Shown: positions 1 through 9,242, numbered from the stretch's first letter. The stretch: DNA of 64,000 nucleotides from Agrobacterium leguminum (GCF_015704895.1 NZ_JADQWB010000020.1:1-64000); one strand, 5' to 3'. Made by a program: numbers and translations. Notes: generated by a model not told the origin, from the letters alone.

Positions 1-68
1 TCTGTGCGTTGATCCATGACAGAAATCTCCCGCCAAGCCATCCCGACACTCCTCCGCCAAGCAGAAAA

Positions 69-122
69 AGTGTCAGGGATGTCTCCGAACATCTGTCAAC
101 TATGTCTCCGGGCTGTACATCA
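69..122. mobile_element. possible terminal remnant of an IS481-like insertion sequence
   Basis: Two near-identical units, TGTCAGGGATGTCTCCG (71-87) and TGTCAACTATGTCTCCGG (94-111), lie 6 bp apart and are followed by GCTGTACA. From memory this resembles the ends of IS481-family elements. No transposase lies inside the window, so at most the end of an element that begins to the left is present. The identification is uncertain and rests only on the repeated unit. Positions 1-154 contain no supportable gene. Confidence 0.35.
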
Positions 123-154
123 AGCCCAGGGATGAGTGCGGAGGAAGGAGCGCA

Positions 155-191
155 TCAACAAAAACGCCGCGCATCCAGAGACACGCGGCGT
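155..191 (-). terminator. rho-independent terminator of mqo
   Basis: ACGCCGCG (164-171) pairs with CGCGGCGT (184-191). On the minus strand the stem is followed by a T-rich run (complement of 155-164). It lies about 25 bp past the mqo stop. Confidence 0.75.
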
Positions 192-215
192 CAAACCTAA
201 AAATCGCGAAATGCC

Positions 216-1964
216 TTAAAGCGCGATATCCGGCACCTTCTTCACCGGCGCCCCCGCAGGCGCCGCACCGGCGCCCTTCAGCGCCTCAAGGTCGATCTGC
301 GGCGGGGTCGGCAGCTGCAGGTGTTCGGCGGTGTAGGCCCATTCCTGCTGCACCTTTTCCGGATCGTCATTGAGCTTCGTGCCGTAGCTCGGCACGATCT
401 GGCGAATCTTGGCCTGCCATTCAGGCGTCGCCACCTTGTCCTTGAACACCTTTTCCAGAACATTGAGCATGATCGGTGCTGCGGTGGAGGCGCCCGGCGA
501 AGCGCCGAGCAGGCCGGCGATGCTGCCGTCCTTGGCGGCGACGACTTCGGTGCCGAGCCGCAGAACGCCGCCCTTTTCTTCGTCGCGCTTGATGATCTGC
601 ACGCGCTGGCCGGCCTGCCACAGGCGCCATTCGCCCTGCTTGGCATTCGGGAAATATTCCTTCAGCGCGGCAAAGCGGTCGTCATCCGACATCATCAGCT
701 GGCCGGCGAGATATTCCACCAGCGGATATTCATCGATGCCCACCCGCACCATCGGCCAGGCATTGCTGGTGGTGACGGAGGAGACGAGATCGAAATAGGA
801 GCCTTCCTTCAGGAACTTGGTGGAGAAGGTGGCGAAAGGTCCGAACAGGATGACACGCTTGCCGCCCAGCACGCGTGTATCGAGATGGGGAACCGACATG
901 GGCGGCGAGCCGACCGAGGCCTTGCCATAGGCCTTGGCAAGATGCTGCATCGTCACGTCGGGGTTCTCGTTGATGAGGAACGAGCCGCCCACCGGGAAGC
1001 CGGCATAATCGTCCGCTTCCGGAATACTGGACATCTGCAACAGATGCAGCGCGCCGCCGCCAGCGCCGATGAACACGAATTTCGCATCCACCACCTGTTC
1101 GGCATCGGTCTTGGTGTTGGTATAGGTCACGCGCCAGCTGCCATCGGCATTGCGCTGGATGTCGGAGACTTCGCTATTGACCTGCAGGTCGAAATTCTGG
1201 TCGCCCTGCAAATGCGATACGAATTGCCGGGTGATTTCGCCGAATTCCATGTCGGTGCCGAGCGGCGACCATGTCGCGCCGATCTTCTGGGAAGGATCGC
1301 GGCCTTCCATCATCAACGGCACCCACTTCTTGATCTGCTCAGGATCGGTGGAATATTCCATGCCGGCGAAAAGCGGGCTGGCTTTGAGCGCCCGATAGCG
1401 CTTTTCCAGATAGGCGACGTTTTCATCACCCCAGACGAAGCTCATATGCGGCGTATGGTTGATGAAGGAGCGCGGGTTCTTCAAAACGCCGTTGCGCACC
1501 TGCCATGCCCAGAACTGCCGGGAAATCTGGAAGGATTCGTTGATGTTGACGGCCTGGCTGATCTTGATGTTGCCGTTGTCGTCTTCCGGCGTGTAGTTGA
1601 GCTCGGCAAGAGCGGAATGGCCGGTGCCGGCGTTGTTCCAGCCGTTCGAGCTTTCAAGCGCCACGCCATCCAGCCGCTCCAGCATCTGCATCGACCAGGT
1701 GGGCTCGAGTTCGCGCAGCCACACACCGAGCGTCGCGCTCATGATGCCGCCGCCGATCAAAAGCACGTCGACCTTCTTGGCAGCCGTATTGGCGAGAAGC
1801 GGGGAGGAGGGCAGCGCCGCTGCGGCAATGCCGGCGAGCGCACCGCCCAGAACCTGTCGGCGGTTCATCGGAAGCGCGCCGGGGGCAAATGCGTGGGAAA
1901 GGGTGGTTTCCTGGGAGAGATCAGTGAGCTGGGATTTGTCTTGATCGATGGGAGTCACGGCCAT
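216..1964 (-). CDS. mqo: malate:quinone oxidoreductase
   Basis: Membrane-associated FAD enzyme that oxidises malate to oxaloacetate and passes electrons to quinone, a bypass of NAD-dependent malate dehydrogenase in the TCA cycle. The 582-residue product has an FAD-binding GGGIMSA motif near residues 71-77 and Mqo-typical blocks such as [13 protein letters not shown] and [19 protein letters not shown]. Residues 1-60 form an extension with a twin-arginine-like stretch (MNRRQVLGG, about 33-41) and an alanine-rich hydrophobic segment, so export or membrane anchoring is possible; many Mqo proteins are shorter at the N-terminus. I chose the ATG at 1964. An upstream in-frame start at 2051 exists but adds 29 residues without Mqo character. 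The Shine-Dalgarno is weak. It is a single-gene unit with its own terminator. Confidence 0.93.
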   Translation of the reverse strand: MAVTPIDQDKSQLTDLSQETTLSHAFAPGALPMNRRQVLGGALAGIAAAALPSSPLLANTAAKKVDVLLIGGGIMSATLGVWLRELEPTWSMQMLERLDGVALESSNGWNNAGTGHSALAELNYTPEDDNGNIKISQAVNINESFQISRQFWAWQVRNGVLKNPRSFINHTPHMSFVWGDENVAYLEKRYRALKASPLFAGMEYSTDPEQIKKWVPLMMEGRDPSQKIGATWSPLGTDMEFGEITRQFVSHLQGDQNFDLQVNSEVSDIQRNADGSWRVTYTNTKTDAEQVVDAKFVFIGAGGGALHLLQMSSIPEADDYAGFPVGGSFLINENPDVTMQHLAKAYGKASVGSPPMSVPHLDTRVLGGKRVILFGPFATFSTKFLKEGSYFDLVSSVTTSNAWPMVRVGIDEYPLVEYLAGQLMMSDDDRFAALKEYFPNAKQGEWRLWQAGQRVQIIKRDEEKGGVLRLGTEVVAAKDGSIAGLLGASPGASTAAPIMLNVLEKVFKDKVATPEWQAKIRQIVPSYGTKLNDDPEKVQQEWAYTAEHLQLPTPPQIDLEALKGAGAAPAGAPVKKVPDIAL

Positions 1965-2290
1965 ACCTGATTCTTGTTTTGTGTTAAAAACATTCCTCCC
2001 GTTCGCCCCGTTACAGCAAAGCGCAAACCGGCACAACCCGGACTCTTTCACTCCAGTTCAAGCGTTTTTGCAGGGATTTTGCAGGGACATATGGTCGCAA
2101 CGGCCAATTTTGCGGTTTTGCCGATCGTCATTTTTATGACGGCGAAGATTAGCCGACGCTTTCAAACGGTTGAAAGGGTTCTGTGAGCGGGATATCGCGG
2201 AAAGGCGGATATGACGCTGTTTCCGGCGCGTCACGGGTCGCAGGGTGCGGCTATAGGCAAAATTTTTTTCAGCAAAATGACAATAATCCC

Positions 2291-2327
2291 GAAAAAGTGA
2301 AAAGGCCCGCCGGTTCGAGCGGGCCTT
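2291..2327 (-). terminator. rho-independent terminator of the lipoprotein gene
   Basis: AAGGCCCGC (2302-2310) pairs with GCGGGCCTT (2319-2327), a 9-bp stem. On the minus strand it is followed by TTTTCACTTTTTC. It lies 25 bp past the stop of the lipoprotein gene. Confidence 0.85.
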
Positions 2328-2352
2328 GCTGCGTCTGGTCTGTGACCGAAGA

Positions 2353-2775
2353 TCAGTCTGCGGCGAGGAATTCCGCGCAATAGCTCGGGCCGTTGATGCC
2401 GGGGCGGTCGGAAACCGTGCGCACGGCGGTAATCTTGTAATCGCTGGAAACGACGAGCTGCACCGTGCAGGAGAGCGAGGCGGTGCGGGCGGGCGAGATC
2501 TGGCGACCCTTCTTGCCATCCTTGCCTTCTTCGAACCTGGCCGGAATGGTGGCCTTTCTGTAGCCGCCGCGCCAGTTATAGACGGTGGAGCTGCCGGTTT
2601 CCGTATCGCTGAGCGGCGGGCCGAATTTTGCGAAGAAAATACCTGCGGACTGGCCGACCCAGCGGGTCTCAACGGGGCTCTTCTGGGTGAAAGAGGGAGT
2701 GGAGCCGCCCGTGGAAGTGGTGCAGGCTGAGAGCGCAATGGCAAACGCTGCAAGCGTTACGCTGCGAGATAGCAT
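2353..2775 (-). CDS. small secreted lipoprotein, function unknown
   Basis: The 140-residue product has a lipoprotein signal peptide with lipobox LSAC ending at Cys18, so it is probably anchored to a membrane facing the periplasm. The mature part is small and polar, with two further cysteines (in LSCTVQ and SYCAEF) that could form a disulfide. The start at 2775 is supported by AAAGGAC about 9 bases upstream. It is monocistronic, with a terminator just downstream. I recognise no named domain. The overall pattern (Gly/Pro-rich start, WxG segments, C-terminal Cys) resembles short rhizobial lipoproteins annotated only as hypothetical. Confidence 0.8.
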   Translation of the reverse strand: MLSRSVTLAAFAIALSACTTSTGGSTPSFTQKSPVETRWVGQSAGIFFAKFGPPLSDTETGSSTVYNWRGGYRKATIPARFEEGKDGKKGRQISPARTASLSCTVQLVVSSDYKITAVRTVSDRPGINGPSYCAEFLAAD

Positions 2776-3039
2776 GGTGAAATGTCCTTTGTGCCGTGTC
2801 CGGCTTCCCGCCGGTCATTCCGTTCCCCTAGCAGATTTGGAGACGGCGGGCAGGGGAGGTATGCGGCTCGATGAAAATTTCCTGCCACAATTGCTTTTTT
2901 GTAACGTTTTGAGGCCTTCCAGCCGGTGCCACAGGCTCCTGGCAGGGCTGTTTCAACAGATGGGAAAAACTTGTCACAAAAAATGCAATAAGCCGCTTGT
3001 CGAATGCCGGAGGCTGGTCTATAGAAGCGCCGCTGGTCA

Positions 3040-3116
3040 CGGAGTGTAGCGCAGTCTGGTAGCGCACCACGTTCGGGACGTGGGGGTCGGAGGTTCGAAT
3101 CCTCTCACTCCGACCA
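3040..3116 (+). tRNA. tRNA-Pro (anticodon CGG)
   Basis: A full cloverleaf can be drawn. The acceptor stem is CGGAGTG/CACTCCG, the D arm carries AGTCTGGTAG, and the anticodon stem CCACG/CGTGG encloses loop TTCGGGA (anticodon CGG, reads CCG). The T arm is GGAGG-TTCGAAT-CCTCT and CCA is encoded at 3114-3116. It is the only tRNA gene I find in the window. Confidence 0.97.
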
Positions 3117-3785
3117 GCTTGAAGCCCAATAGTTACAGCGGCTTGCGACTCATCCCGAAAATTCCAATATCGAAATCTCGCACCGAAACCGGACCTGTGA
3201 AAACCTGTTCCGGCTGGACTGCATTCGCCGCTCGCGTCTGAAAATCAGGGCGCAGGTGCGAATAAGTGCGTTCAAATTGCCGTTCTTCAACCGGTATGCG
3301 CTTTGGGAGGGAGTGCTTCTTTCCACATCCGCTCACGAATGCGAATCGTCACCATCAACGCTTCGGCGGGCTTTTGTTGTCGCCACCCGGCGTCCCAGCA
3401 AAAGAGGCCCGTCGCTCCGCCAAGCGCCAGGCCTCAATGTCGCGGCCTGTTTCAGGGGACGCGCGACAGGAATCGTCTTAGAAGCCTCAATTCTTCTTCA
3501 CAATCCAAGAAGTTATCCATCACCGTCATGGGCCCTGAATTTCAGGGGCATCGCCGCGATCAACTTATCGCGATCAAAAAAGAGGCCCGCTGCTTTTTCA
3601 AACAACGAGCCTCTGTTGGGCCGCTTGGCGGAGCGACCGCATGCAAATTCGCCTTTCGTGCATGAACGTCGAATGAACAAACAGCTTTTTATGCCGCCGA
3701 GAAACAACCCGTAAAAATCAGGAGAGCGGCATGGATCGGAAAGCCGCCTCAGCCGTTATTCAACCATACAACAATGGAGGATAGC
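3117..3785. other. gene-poor intergenic stretch after tRNA-Pro
   Basis: I find no convincing coding region in these 669 bases. Short open frames exist on both strands but lack a Shine-Dalgarno, family resemblance or normal codon bias. The motif AAAAGAGGCCCG occurs twice (about 3400 and 3579). The second copy is followed by GAGCCTCT near 3608, so a loose hairpin is possible and a small RNA cannot be excluded. tRNA 3' ends are common integration sites, but no integrase fragment or repeated tRNA end is visible. Confidence 0.5.
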
Positions 3786-3863
3786 ATGCTGAAGGGTATC
3801 GCATTGTGGGCTATGGGTGTTCCGATCTTCGTGATCATTCTGCTTTATATGTTCGTGTTTTAG
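3786..3863 (+). CDS. 25-residue hydrophobic membrane peptide
   Basis: ATG at 3786 is preceded by a strong Shine-Dalgarno (GGAGG at 3776-3780) with good spacing. The ORF encodes 25 residues ending in TAG, and almost all form one transmembrane segment (GVPIFVIILLYMFVF near the C-terminus). A strong terminator follows 40 bases later. Ribosome-binding site, ORF and terminator together argue for a real gene despite its size. Function is unknown. Single-pass peptides of this kind often modulate membrane complexes, but that is inference. Confidence 0.65.
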   Translation: MLKGIALWAMGVPIFVIILLYMFVF

Positions 3864-3904
3864 GCCATCCGCAGTCTCTGAGACGGAAAAGGCTCTGAAA
3901 CGAA

Positions 3905-3933
3905 AAAGGCGACCGGTTTGACGGTCGCCTTTT
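3905..3933. terminator. bidirectional terminator between small peptide and cysN
   Basis: AAAGGCGACCG and CGGTCGCCTTT form an 11-bp stem around a TTTGA loop. T-runs follow on the plus strand (TTTTGTTTGTTT) and on the minus strand (TTTTTCG). It can end both the peptide transcript and cysH-cysD-cysN. Confidence 0.85.
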
Positions 3934-3952
3934 GTTTGTTTGAGGGGGCGTG

Positions 3953-5437
3953 TCAGCCCAGATCGCCGATCAGCCGCGCGGCCGTTGCGCCGTCCGTGCG
4001 GCGGATGTCGATCTCGTCGCGGTGTTTGGCGAGCAGCTCGCCGGCCAGCAGCTTTTCCGCAAGATCGGCGGGCAGCGAGAGAATGACCCGGTCGCCCTTT
4101 TCTTCCGTCGCACCGACGCTGCGCTTGCCGGCGATCATGCCGCCCGCAACCGTGTTGTTGGTGTCGGGATCGATCAGGATGAAGGAACCGGTCGAGCGGT
4201 TCTGTTCATAGGGATCGAAGATCGCCGTCTCGTCGAAGGAAAGCCGCACCTTGCCGATGGCGTTCATTGGCAGCGAGGTTTCATGCGCCTGCCATTCGCC
4301 TTCCTTCAGGTTCAGCTGGCTGACGGGCTGCACGCTGACGCGCTGGCGGCGGCTGCCGCTTTTCAGCCAGTAGCGCTTGCCTGCCTCGATGCCGCCCGGC
4401 TGCAGCGCCACGATCTGGGCGTCGAAGGCAAGGCCCGTCTGCGGCTGCGCCTCGATGGAGACGATCATGTCGCCGCGCGACACATCCACCTGACGGTCGA
4501 GGACGAGCGTGACCGCATCGCCCGCGACGGCGGCGTTGCGCACCAGATCGAAGGTGACGATCTGCTTGACATTCGCGACCATGCCGGAAGGCAGGACAAC
4601 GACGCTGTCGCCCGGCTTTACCGAACCGCCGGCAACCGTGCCCTGATAGCCACGGAAGCTTTCACCCGGCCGCGAGACGCGCTGCACCGGCAGGCGGAAG
4701 CCGCCGGATTGGGCGGAGCGCACTGTGGCAAGCTCCAGCGTTTCCACCAGCGTCGGGCCTTCATACCAGGGCATGGAGGCCTTGCCGGAGAGAACAACGT
4801 TTTCACCCTTCAGCGCCGACATCGGAATGGCAGTGATCTGCTTGATGCCGAGATTGGACGCGAAATCGCGGAATTCATGGGCGATCAGTTCGAAACCGGC
4901 CTTGTCGTAGTGCGTCAGGTCGATCTTGTTGACGGCCAGCACGAATTGCCGGATGCCCATCAGCGCCGCAATGGTGGCGTGGCGGCGTGTCTGTTCCAGA
5001 ATGCCGGTGCGCGCATCGACGAGCAGCACGGCGAGATCGGCGGTGGAAGCGCCGGTCGCCATGTTGCGGGTATATTGCTCATGGCCGGGCGTGTCGGCCA
5101 CGATGAAGGCGCGCCGGTCGGTGGCGAAATAACGATAGGCGACATCGATGGTGATGCCCTGTTCGCGCTCGGCCTGAAGACCGTCGAGCAGCAACGCGAA
5201 ATCGGGCAGGCCGAGATCGTTCTGCTTGCCGCTGTCGCGGTGCAGGGTTGCGGCCTGGTCTTCCTTGACGGCCTTGGTGTCCCAGAGAAGACGGCCGATC
5301 AGGGTCGATTTGCCGTCATCCACGCTGCCGCAGGTGATGAGACGCAGCGGGCGCGTATCGCGCGCCGCCTTCGAATGCTCGGCAAAGGGCAGAATGGTTG
5401 CGGAAGAGGAGGGGGTATTGGCGGCGGCAGTGCTCAT
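3953..5437 (-). CDS. cysN: sulfate adenylyltransferase subunit 1 (GTPase subunit)
   Basis: GTP-hydrolysing subunit of ATP sulfurylase. With CysD it makes adenosine 5'-phosphosulfate (APS) from sulfate and ATP in the cytoplasm. The 494 residues show an elongation-factor-type GTPase domain: P-loop GSVDDGKST (37-45), DTPGHEQ (115-121) and NKID (170-173), then beta-barrel domains. The length fits a stand-alone CysN. There is no C-terminal APS kinase domain as in NodQ/CysNC, which suits a pathway that reduces APS directly. The start codon overlaps the cysD stop by one base (TGATG), indicating translational coupling. Confidence 0.96.
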   Translation of the reverse strand: MSTAAANTPSSSATILPFAEHSKAARDTRPLRLITCGSVDDGKSTLIGRLLWDTKAVKEDQAATLHRDSGKQNDLGLPDFALLLDGLQAEREQGITIDVAYRYFATDRRAFIVADTPGHEQYTRNMATGASTADLAVLLVDARTGILEQTRRHATIAALMGIRQFVLAVNKIDLTHYDKAGFELIAHEFRDFASNLGIKQITAIPMSALKGENVVLSGKASMPWYEGPTLVETLELATVRSAQSGGFRLPVQRVSRPGESFRGYQGTVAGGSVKPGDSVVVLPSGMVANVKQIVTFDLVRNAAVAGDAVTLVLDRQVDVSRGDMIVSIEAQPQTGLAFDAQIVALQPGGIEAGKRYWLKSGSRRQRVSVQPVSQLNLKEGEWQAHETSLPMNAIGKVRLSFDETAIFDPYEQNRSTGSFILIDPDTNNTVAGGMIAGKRSVGATEEKGDRVILSLPADLAEKLLAGELLAKHRDEIDIRRTDGATAARLIGDLG

Positions 5438-6390
5438 CAGAAATACCCCTCGCGCTTCTTCTTCTCCATCGAGCCGGACTGGTCGCGGTCAATCGCGCGG
5501 CCCTGCCGTTCGGAAACGGTGGCGATTTCGAGTTCCGCGATGACTTCCTGAAGCGTCGCCGCCTCGGACCGGATCGCGCCCGTCAGCGGGAAGCAGCCGA
5601 GCGTGCGGAAGCGGATCGAGCCATGCTTGATCTCTTCGCCGGGCAATAGCTCCAGCCGCTCGTCTTCGGCCAGAATCATCATGCCGTCGCGTTCGACATA
5701 GGGGCGCTCGGCGGCGTAATAGAGCGGCACCAGCGGAATGTTTTCCGCCTCGATGTAACGCCAGATATCCACTTCGGTCCAGTTGGAGAGCGGGAAGGCG
5801 CGCACGCTTTCGCCCTTGCGGACCATGCCGTTATAGATGTTCCACAGTTCCGGGCGCTGGTTGCGCGGGTCCCATTTATGATCGGGCGTGCGGAAGGAAT
5901 AGATGCGTTCCTTGGCGCGGCTCGCCTCCTCGTCACGGCGCGCGCCGCCGAAGGCCGCATCGAACTGGCCGGCATCGAGCGCCTGGCGCAGCGCTTCGGT
6001 CTTCATGATGTCGGTGTAAAGCGCCGAACCGTGGGTGAAGGGCGTTACGTTTTCGCTCGCACCGCGCGGGTTGGTGTAGGAAATCAGGTCGAGATCGTAT
6101 TCCTTGACGATATTGTCGCGGAATTCGATCATTTCCTTGAACTTCCAGCCGGTATTGACGTGCAGCAGCGGGAAGGGAATGCGGCCGGGGAAAAACGCCT
6201 TGCGTGCGAGATGCAGCAGCACGGACGAATCCTTGCCGATGGAATAGAGCATCACGGGCTTGTCGAATTCGGCGGCGACTTCGCGGAAGATGTGAATGGC
6301 TTCGTTTTCAAGCGCCTTCAGATGGGGATCGAGCGGCGGCTTGGATGCGACAGTATTCTTGCTGTCCGTCTCGTGGACTGCGTTGGACAT
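5437..6390 (-). CDS. cysD: sulfate adenylyltransferase subunit 2
   Basis: Catalytic subunit of ATP sulfurylase in the PAPS-reductase-like adenine nucleotide alpha-hydrolase family. The PP-loop-like motif YSIGKDSS lies at residues 49-56, and the [16 protein letters not shown] and [19 protein letters not shown] blocks are typical of CysD. At 317 residues it is close to the usual 300-ish length. It sits between cysH (27 bases upstream) and cysN (one-base overlap) in a three-gene operon that turns sulfate into sulfite. Confidence 0.97.
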   Translation of the reverse strand: MSNAVHETDSKNTVASKPPLDPHLKALENEAIHIFREVAAEFDKPVMLYSIGKDSSVLLHLARKAFFPGRIPFPLLHVNTGWKFKEMIEFRDNIVKEYDLDLISYTNPRGASENVTPFTHGSALYTDIMKTEALRQALDAGQFDAAFGGARRDEEASRAKERIYSFRTPDHKWDPRNQRPELWNIYNGMVRKGESVRAFPLSNWTEVDIWRYIEAENIPLVPLYYAAERPYVERDGMMILAEDERLELLPGEEIKHGSIRFRTLGCFPLTGAIRSEAATLQEVIAELEIATVSERQGRAIDRDQSGSMEKKKREGYF

Positions 6391-6417
6391 TGTGAACTCC
6401 GGGAATGTACTGAATGA

Positions 6418-7200
6418 TTATCGTTGCGGGATGGCGGAAACGGCGGATGTTTGCTCCGCACCGGCGACGTGAAGACCGCATTCGCGCTTCTCGTCGTTTT
6501 CCCACCACCATCGTCCGGCGCGCTCAGGCTCGCCGGGCTTGATGGCGCGCGTACACGGCTCGCAGCCGATGGAGGGGTAACCGCGCTGATGCAACGGATT
6601 GACGGGAATGTTCTCCTGGGCGACATGCGCCCGGATGAGGTCGATATCCCAGTCAGCCAGGGGATTGATCTTGATGAGATTGCGCTCGGCGTCGAACTCG
6701 GCGAAAGGCGTCGTGGCGCGATTGCCCGACTGGCCGCGTCTGAGGCCGGTGATCCAGAAGGCGGCGCCTTCCAGCGCCTTGCCGAGCGGGATCAGCTTTC
6801 TGACATGACAGCAGGCGTGACGGGCTTCGACGCTTTCGTAAAAACCGTTCAGGCCGTATTTTTCGGCATAGGCGTCGATATCGTCCTGCTCCGGGCGGAA
6901 GCGGCGGATTTCGATGCCGAAACGCTCTTCGGTTTCATCGATGAGATCGACGGTTTCCTTGAACAGGCGGCCGGTTTCAAGCGTCACGACGTCGATCGGC
7001 AGGCGATGCGTACCGATGGCGGCCGTAATGACCTGATCCTCGATGCCGAGGCTGGTGGTGAAGACCGCCCGCCCGCCGAGGCCGGCGATAAACGAAAGCC
7101 GACCCGCCAGATCGAGCCCGGCAAGCGTGGCGTCGAGGGAAGCGGCATCGGCAGAGGCATTTGCTGAATTGATCGTCATTGTCACGTCCGGGATTTCCAT
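6418..7200 (-). CDS. cysH: adenylyl-sulfate (APS) reductase, Fe-S type
   Basis: Thioredoxin-dependent reduction of APS to sulfite. The protein has the TSxGxEDQ nucleotide-binding loop (about 49-56), a Cys pair at 130-131, CEPC at 213-216 and the catalytic ECGLH near 240-244. The two CC/CxxC pairs bind a [4Fe-4S] cluster and mark APS rather than PAPS reductases, consistent with the absence of an APS kinase here. The annotated start (7200) gives 260 residues. The internal ATG at 7179 is an equally plausible start, as neither has an ideal Shine-Dalgarno. It is first gene of cysH-cysD-cysN and divergent from the Rrf2 regulator. Confidence 0.95.
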   Translation of the reverse strand: MEIPDVTMTINSANASADAASLDATLAGLDLAGRLSFIAGLGGRAVFTTSLGIEDQVITAAIGTHRLPIDVVTLETGRLFKETVDLIDETEERFGIEIRRFRPEQDDIDAYAEKYGLNGFYESVEARHACCHVRKLIPLGKALEGAAFWITGLRRGQSGNRATTPFAEFDAERNLIKINPLADWDIDLIRAHVAQENIPVNPLHQRGYPSIGCEPCTRAIKPGEPERAGRWWWENDEKRECGLHVAGAEQTSAVSAIPQR

Positions 7201-7404
7201 GGCCGATTATTGTTGAAATCCTTATCCGCGAACAGAAATGACAGTCTTTGTGCGCTGCACTTAAGAGCAAAAATGCCTCACGCGCGCAGGGTATGAGCAA
7301 AAGATACCCGTTCACCTTCTTCGCAGCTTGGATTTGAATTGTGACAACTTCTGCGCTAAGCCGGAATTGCCGGGTTTCCGGGCTTGTGGTCTACTGGTTT
7401 TACG

Positions 7405-7845
7405 ATGATTTCGCAGAAGGCAAAATATGCGCTGAGGGCGCTCCTTTCGCTGGCCAAGGCCGACGGGGCCTGTCCTGTGCAGATTTCCGACATCGCCCGC
7501 GAACAGGCCATTCCGAAAAAGTTTCTGGAGCAGATCCTTCTCGAAATGAAGAAGGAACGCCTCGTCGAAAGCCGACGCGGCAAGCAGGGCGGTTATCTCT
7601 TGGCGCGCCCGGCTGCGGATATCACCTTCGGCGAGGTGCTGCGCCTCATCGACGGGCCGCTTGCTCCCTTGCCCTGCCTGTCGCAGACCGCCTATCGCCG
7701 CTGCGAGGATTGCGACGGCGAGAAGCAGTGCGAGATCCGCCACGTCTTTGCCCGCGTGGCCGATGCCACCCGCAACATCCTTTTCAACACCACCATCGCC
7801 GACGCCGTGGCCGGTGTCGAAGTGCCCGAGCTTTTGACAGCCTGA
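7405..7845 (+). CDS. Rrf2-family regulator, probable cysteine/sulfate regulon regulator
   Basis: DNA-binding Rrf2 protein of 146 residues with an N-terminal winged helix (QKAKYALRALL start, GGYLLARP wing near 62-69). Cysteines at 91, 100, 103 and 109 are spaced as C-x8-C-x2-C-x5-C; Rrf2 proteins use such a cluster to bind an Fe-S centre. It lies between divergent cysH-cysD-cysN and the downstream sulfate transporter operon, so control of sulfur assimilation is the natural inference. It is not obviously RirA, IscR or NsrR by cysteine spacing. The ATG at 7405 matches the family N-terminus but has no Shine-Dalgarno; a TTG seven codons upstream is the alternative, so translation may be leaderless or weak. 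Confidence 0.85.
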   Translation: MISQKAKYALRALLSLAKADGACPVQISDIAREQAIPKKFLEQILLEMKKERLVESRRGKQGGYLLARPAADITFGEVLRLIDGPLAPLPCLSQTAYRRCEDCDGEKQCEIRHVFARVADATRNILFNTTIADAVAGVEVPELLTA

Positions 7846-8039
7846 CGAAAAAATCGTCTAAAACCCCGTAATATTTTTCGCCGCCAGCGCAAAAAATCGT
7901 CAAAAATGTGAAACGGTTTTGCATTCAGCAAAGTTTTACACGACGCTTGTTGCGCCTTTCGCTTATGCTGCGCTGTATTTGTTGCCCGGGAAAACGCTCT
8001 CGGGAAACACTTTTTCGATCGTATTCGGCCTCATTGACC

Positions 8040-8062
8040 AACTCTACTCAACCGGTAGAGTT
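8040..8062. promoter_or_regulatory. 8-bp inverted repeat upstream of sbp, candidate operator
   Basis: AACTCTAC (8040-8047) and GTAGAGTT (8055-8062) are perfect inverted arms around a 7-base spacer. They lie 28 bases before the sbp start codon and just before its Shine-Dalgarno. The site could be a regulator operator or a 5'-UTR hairpin. The nearby Rrf2 protein is the obvious candidate ligand, which is inference. TCTACT also occurs at 7389-7394, just before the Rrf2 start. Confidence 0.55.
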
Positions 8063-8090
8063 AAGCCATCGCAATCAGGAGGGAATACCG

Positions 8091-9116
8091 ATGTCCAAGC
8101 TTCTGTCCGGTTTGAGCGTTGTTGCGCTTAGCCTCTCACTGGCACTTGGCGGCGCTGGCTCGGCCGCCGCGCAGACCAAGCTGCTCAACGTGTCCTACGA
8201 TCCGACCCGTGAACTCTACAAGGACTTCAACGAAGCCTTCGCCAAGAAGTGGAAGGCCGACACCGGCGAGGACGTCACGATCCAGCAGTCGCATGGCGGC
8301 TCCGGCAAGCAGGCGCGTTCGGTCATCGACGGTCTGGAAGCGGACGTCGTGACGCTGGCGCTGCAGAGCGATATCGATGCCATCGTCCAGAACTCCGGCA
8401 AGATCAACAACGACTGGCGCACCCGCCTGCCGCATAATTCCTCGCCTTACACCTCCACCATCGTCTTCCTGGTCCGCAAGGGTAACCCCAAGGGCATCCA
8501 TAATTGGGGCGATCTGGTGAAGGGCGACGTGCAGATCGTGACGCCGAACCCGAAGACGTCTGGCGGCGCGCGCTGGAACTATCTCGCTGCCTGGGCCTGG
8601 GCGAATGAAGAATTCAAGGGCGATCAGGACAAGATCAAGGCCTATGTCGGCGAGCTCTACAAGCGCGCCCCGGTTCTCGACACCGGTGCCCGTGGTTCCA
8701 CGGTGACCTTCGCCCAGCGCCAGATCGGCGATGTGCTGCTCGCCTGGGAAAACGAAGCCTATCTCGCCGGCCAGGAATTCGGCGCTGACGCCTTCGATAT
8801 CGTCGTGCCGCCGATCTCGATCCTTGCCGAACCGCCGGTCGCCGTGGTTGACGCCAATGTCGACGCCAAGGGCACCCGCAAGGCGGCGGAAGCCTATCTG
8901 CAATATCTCTATTCCGACGAGGGCCAGAATATTGCGGCGAAGCACTTTTACCGCCCGTCGAACCCCGCCGTGGTCTCCAAGGATCTGCTCAAGCAGCTGC
9001 CGGACATCAAGCTCGTCACCATCGACGACCCGCAGTTTGGCGGTTGGGCCAAGGCGCAGCCTGAACATTTTGGTGACGGCGGCATCTTCGACCAGATTTA
9101 CAAGCCCGCAAAGTAA
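8091..9116 (+). CDS. sbp: periplasmic sulfate-binding protein
   Basis: Substrate-binding component of the sulfate/thiosulfate ABC importer. The 341-residue product has a Sec signal peptide with cleavage expected near Ala27 (GSAAAQ). The mature start [16 protein letters not shown] and the block [14 protein letters not shown] are hallmarks of Sbp. The ATG at 8091 is fixed by AGGAGGG at 8077-8083. It is the first gene of sbp-cysT-cysW-cysA. Two hairpins in the 198-base gap before cysT may raise the level of the binding protein over the membrane components. Confidence 0.95.
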   Translation: MSKLLSGLSVVALSLSLALGGAGSAAAQTKLLNVSYDPTRELYKDFNEAFAKKWKADTGEDVTIQQSHGGSGKQARSVIDGLEADVVTLALQSDIDAIVQNSGKINNDWRTRLPHNSSPYTSTIVFLVRKGNPKGIHNWGDLVKGDVQIVTPNPKTSGGARWNYLAAWAWANEEFKGDQDKIKAYVGELYKRAPVLDTGARGSTVTFAQRQIGDVLLAWENEAYLAGQEFGADAFDIVVPPISILAEPPVAVVDANVDAKGTRKAAEAYLQYLYSDEGQNIAAKHFYRPSNPAVVSKDLLKQLPDIKLVTIDDPQFGGWAKAQPEHFGDGGIFDQIYKPAK

Positions 9117-9177
9117 GCGGATGATGGGCTGAAAAGAGATCGCCCGCGTCCGCACGGACAACAGAAAACAAAACCTG

Positions 9178-9203
9178 ATCGACCGGACACCGTGCCGGTC
9201 GAT
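9178..9203 (+). promoter_or_regulatory. intra-operon hairpin after sbp
   Basis: ATCGACCGG (9178-9186) and CCGGTCGAT (9195-9203) form a 9-bp stem with an 8-base loop, followed by A/T-rich ACTTTATAATAAA. The T-run is poor, so it probably stabilises the sbp mRNA 3' end or causes partial termination. Confidence 0.6.
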
Positions 9204-9242
9204 ACTTTATAATAAACGCCGGGGAACACCGGCTCCCAGAGA

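Noticed and set aside
9-200. A 63-residue plus-strand frame at the window start
   Set aside because: It runs across the repeated insertion-sequence-like units and the mqo terminator and looks non-coding.
321-1970. A 549-codon plus-strand open frame opposite mqo
   Set aside because: It is antisense to an unambiguous malate:quinone oxidoreductase, with low-complexity His/Arg composition typical of a shadow frame.
3133-3336. A 67-residue minus-strand frame beside tRNA-Pro
   Set aside because: It has no Shine-Dalgarno and no recognisable motif. I considered an integrase remnant at a tRNA site but found no supporting sequence.
3950-5551. A 533-codon open frame on the plus strand
   Set aside because: It is fully antisense to cysN/cysD, has no family resemblance and reflects GC-rich codon bias of the real genes.
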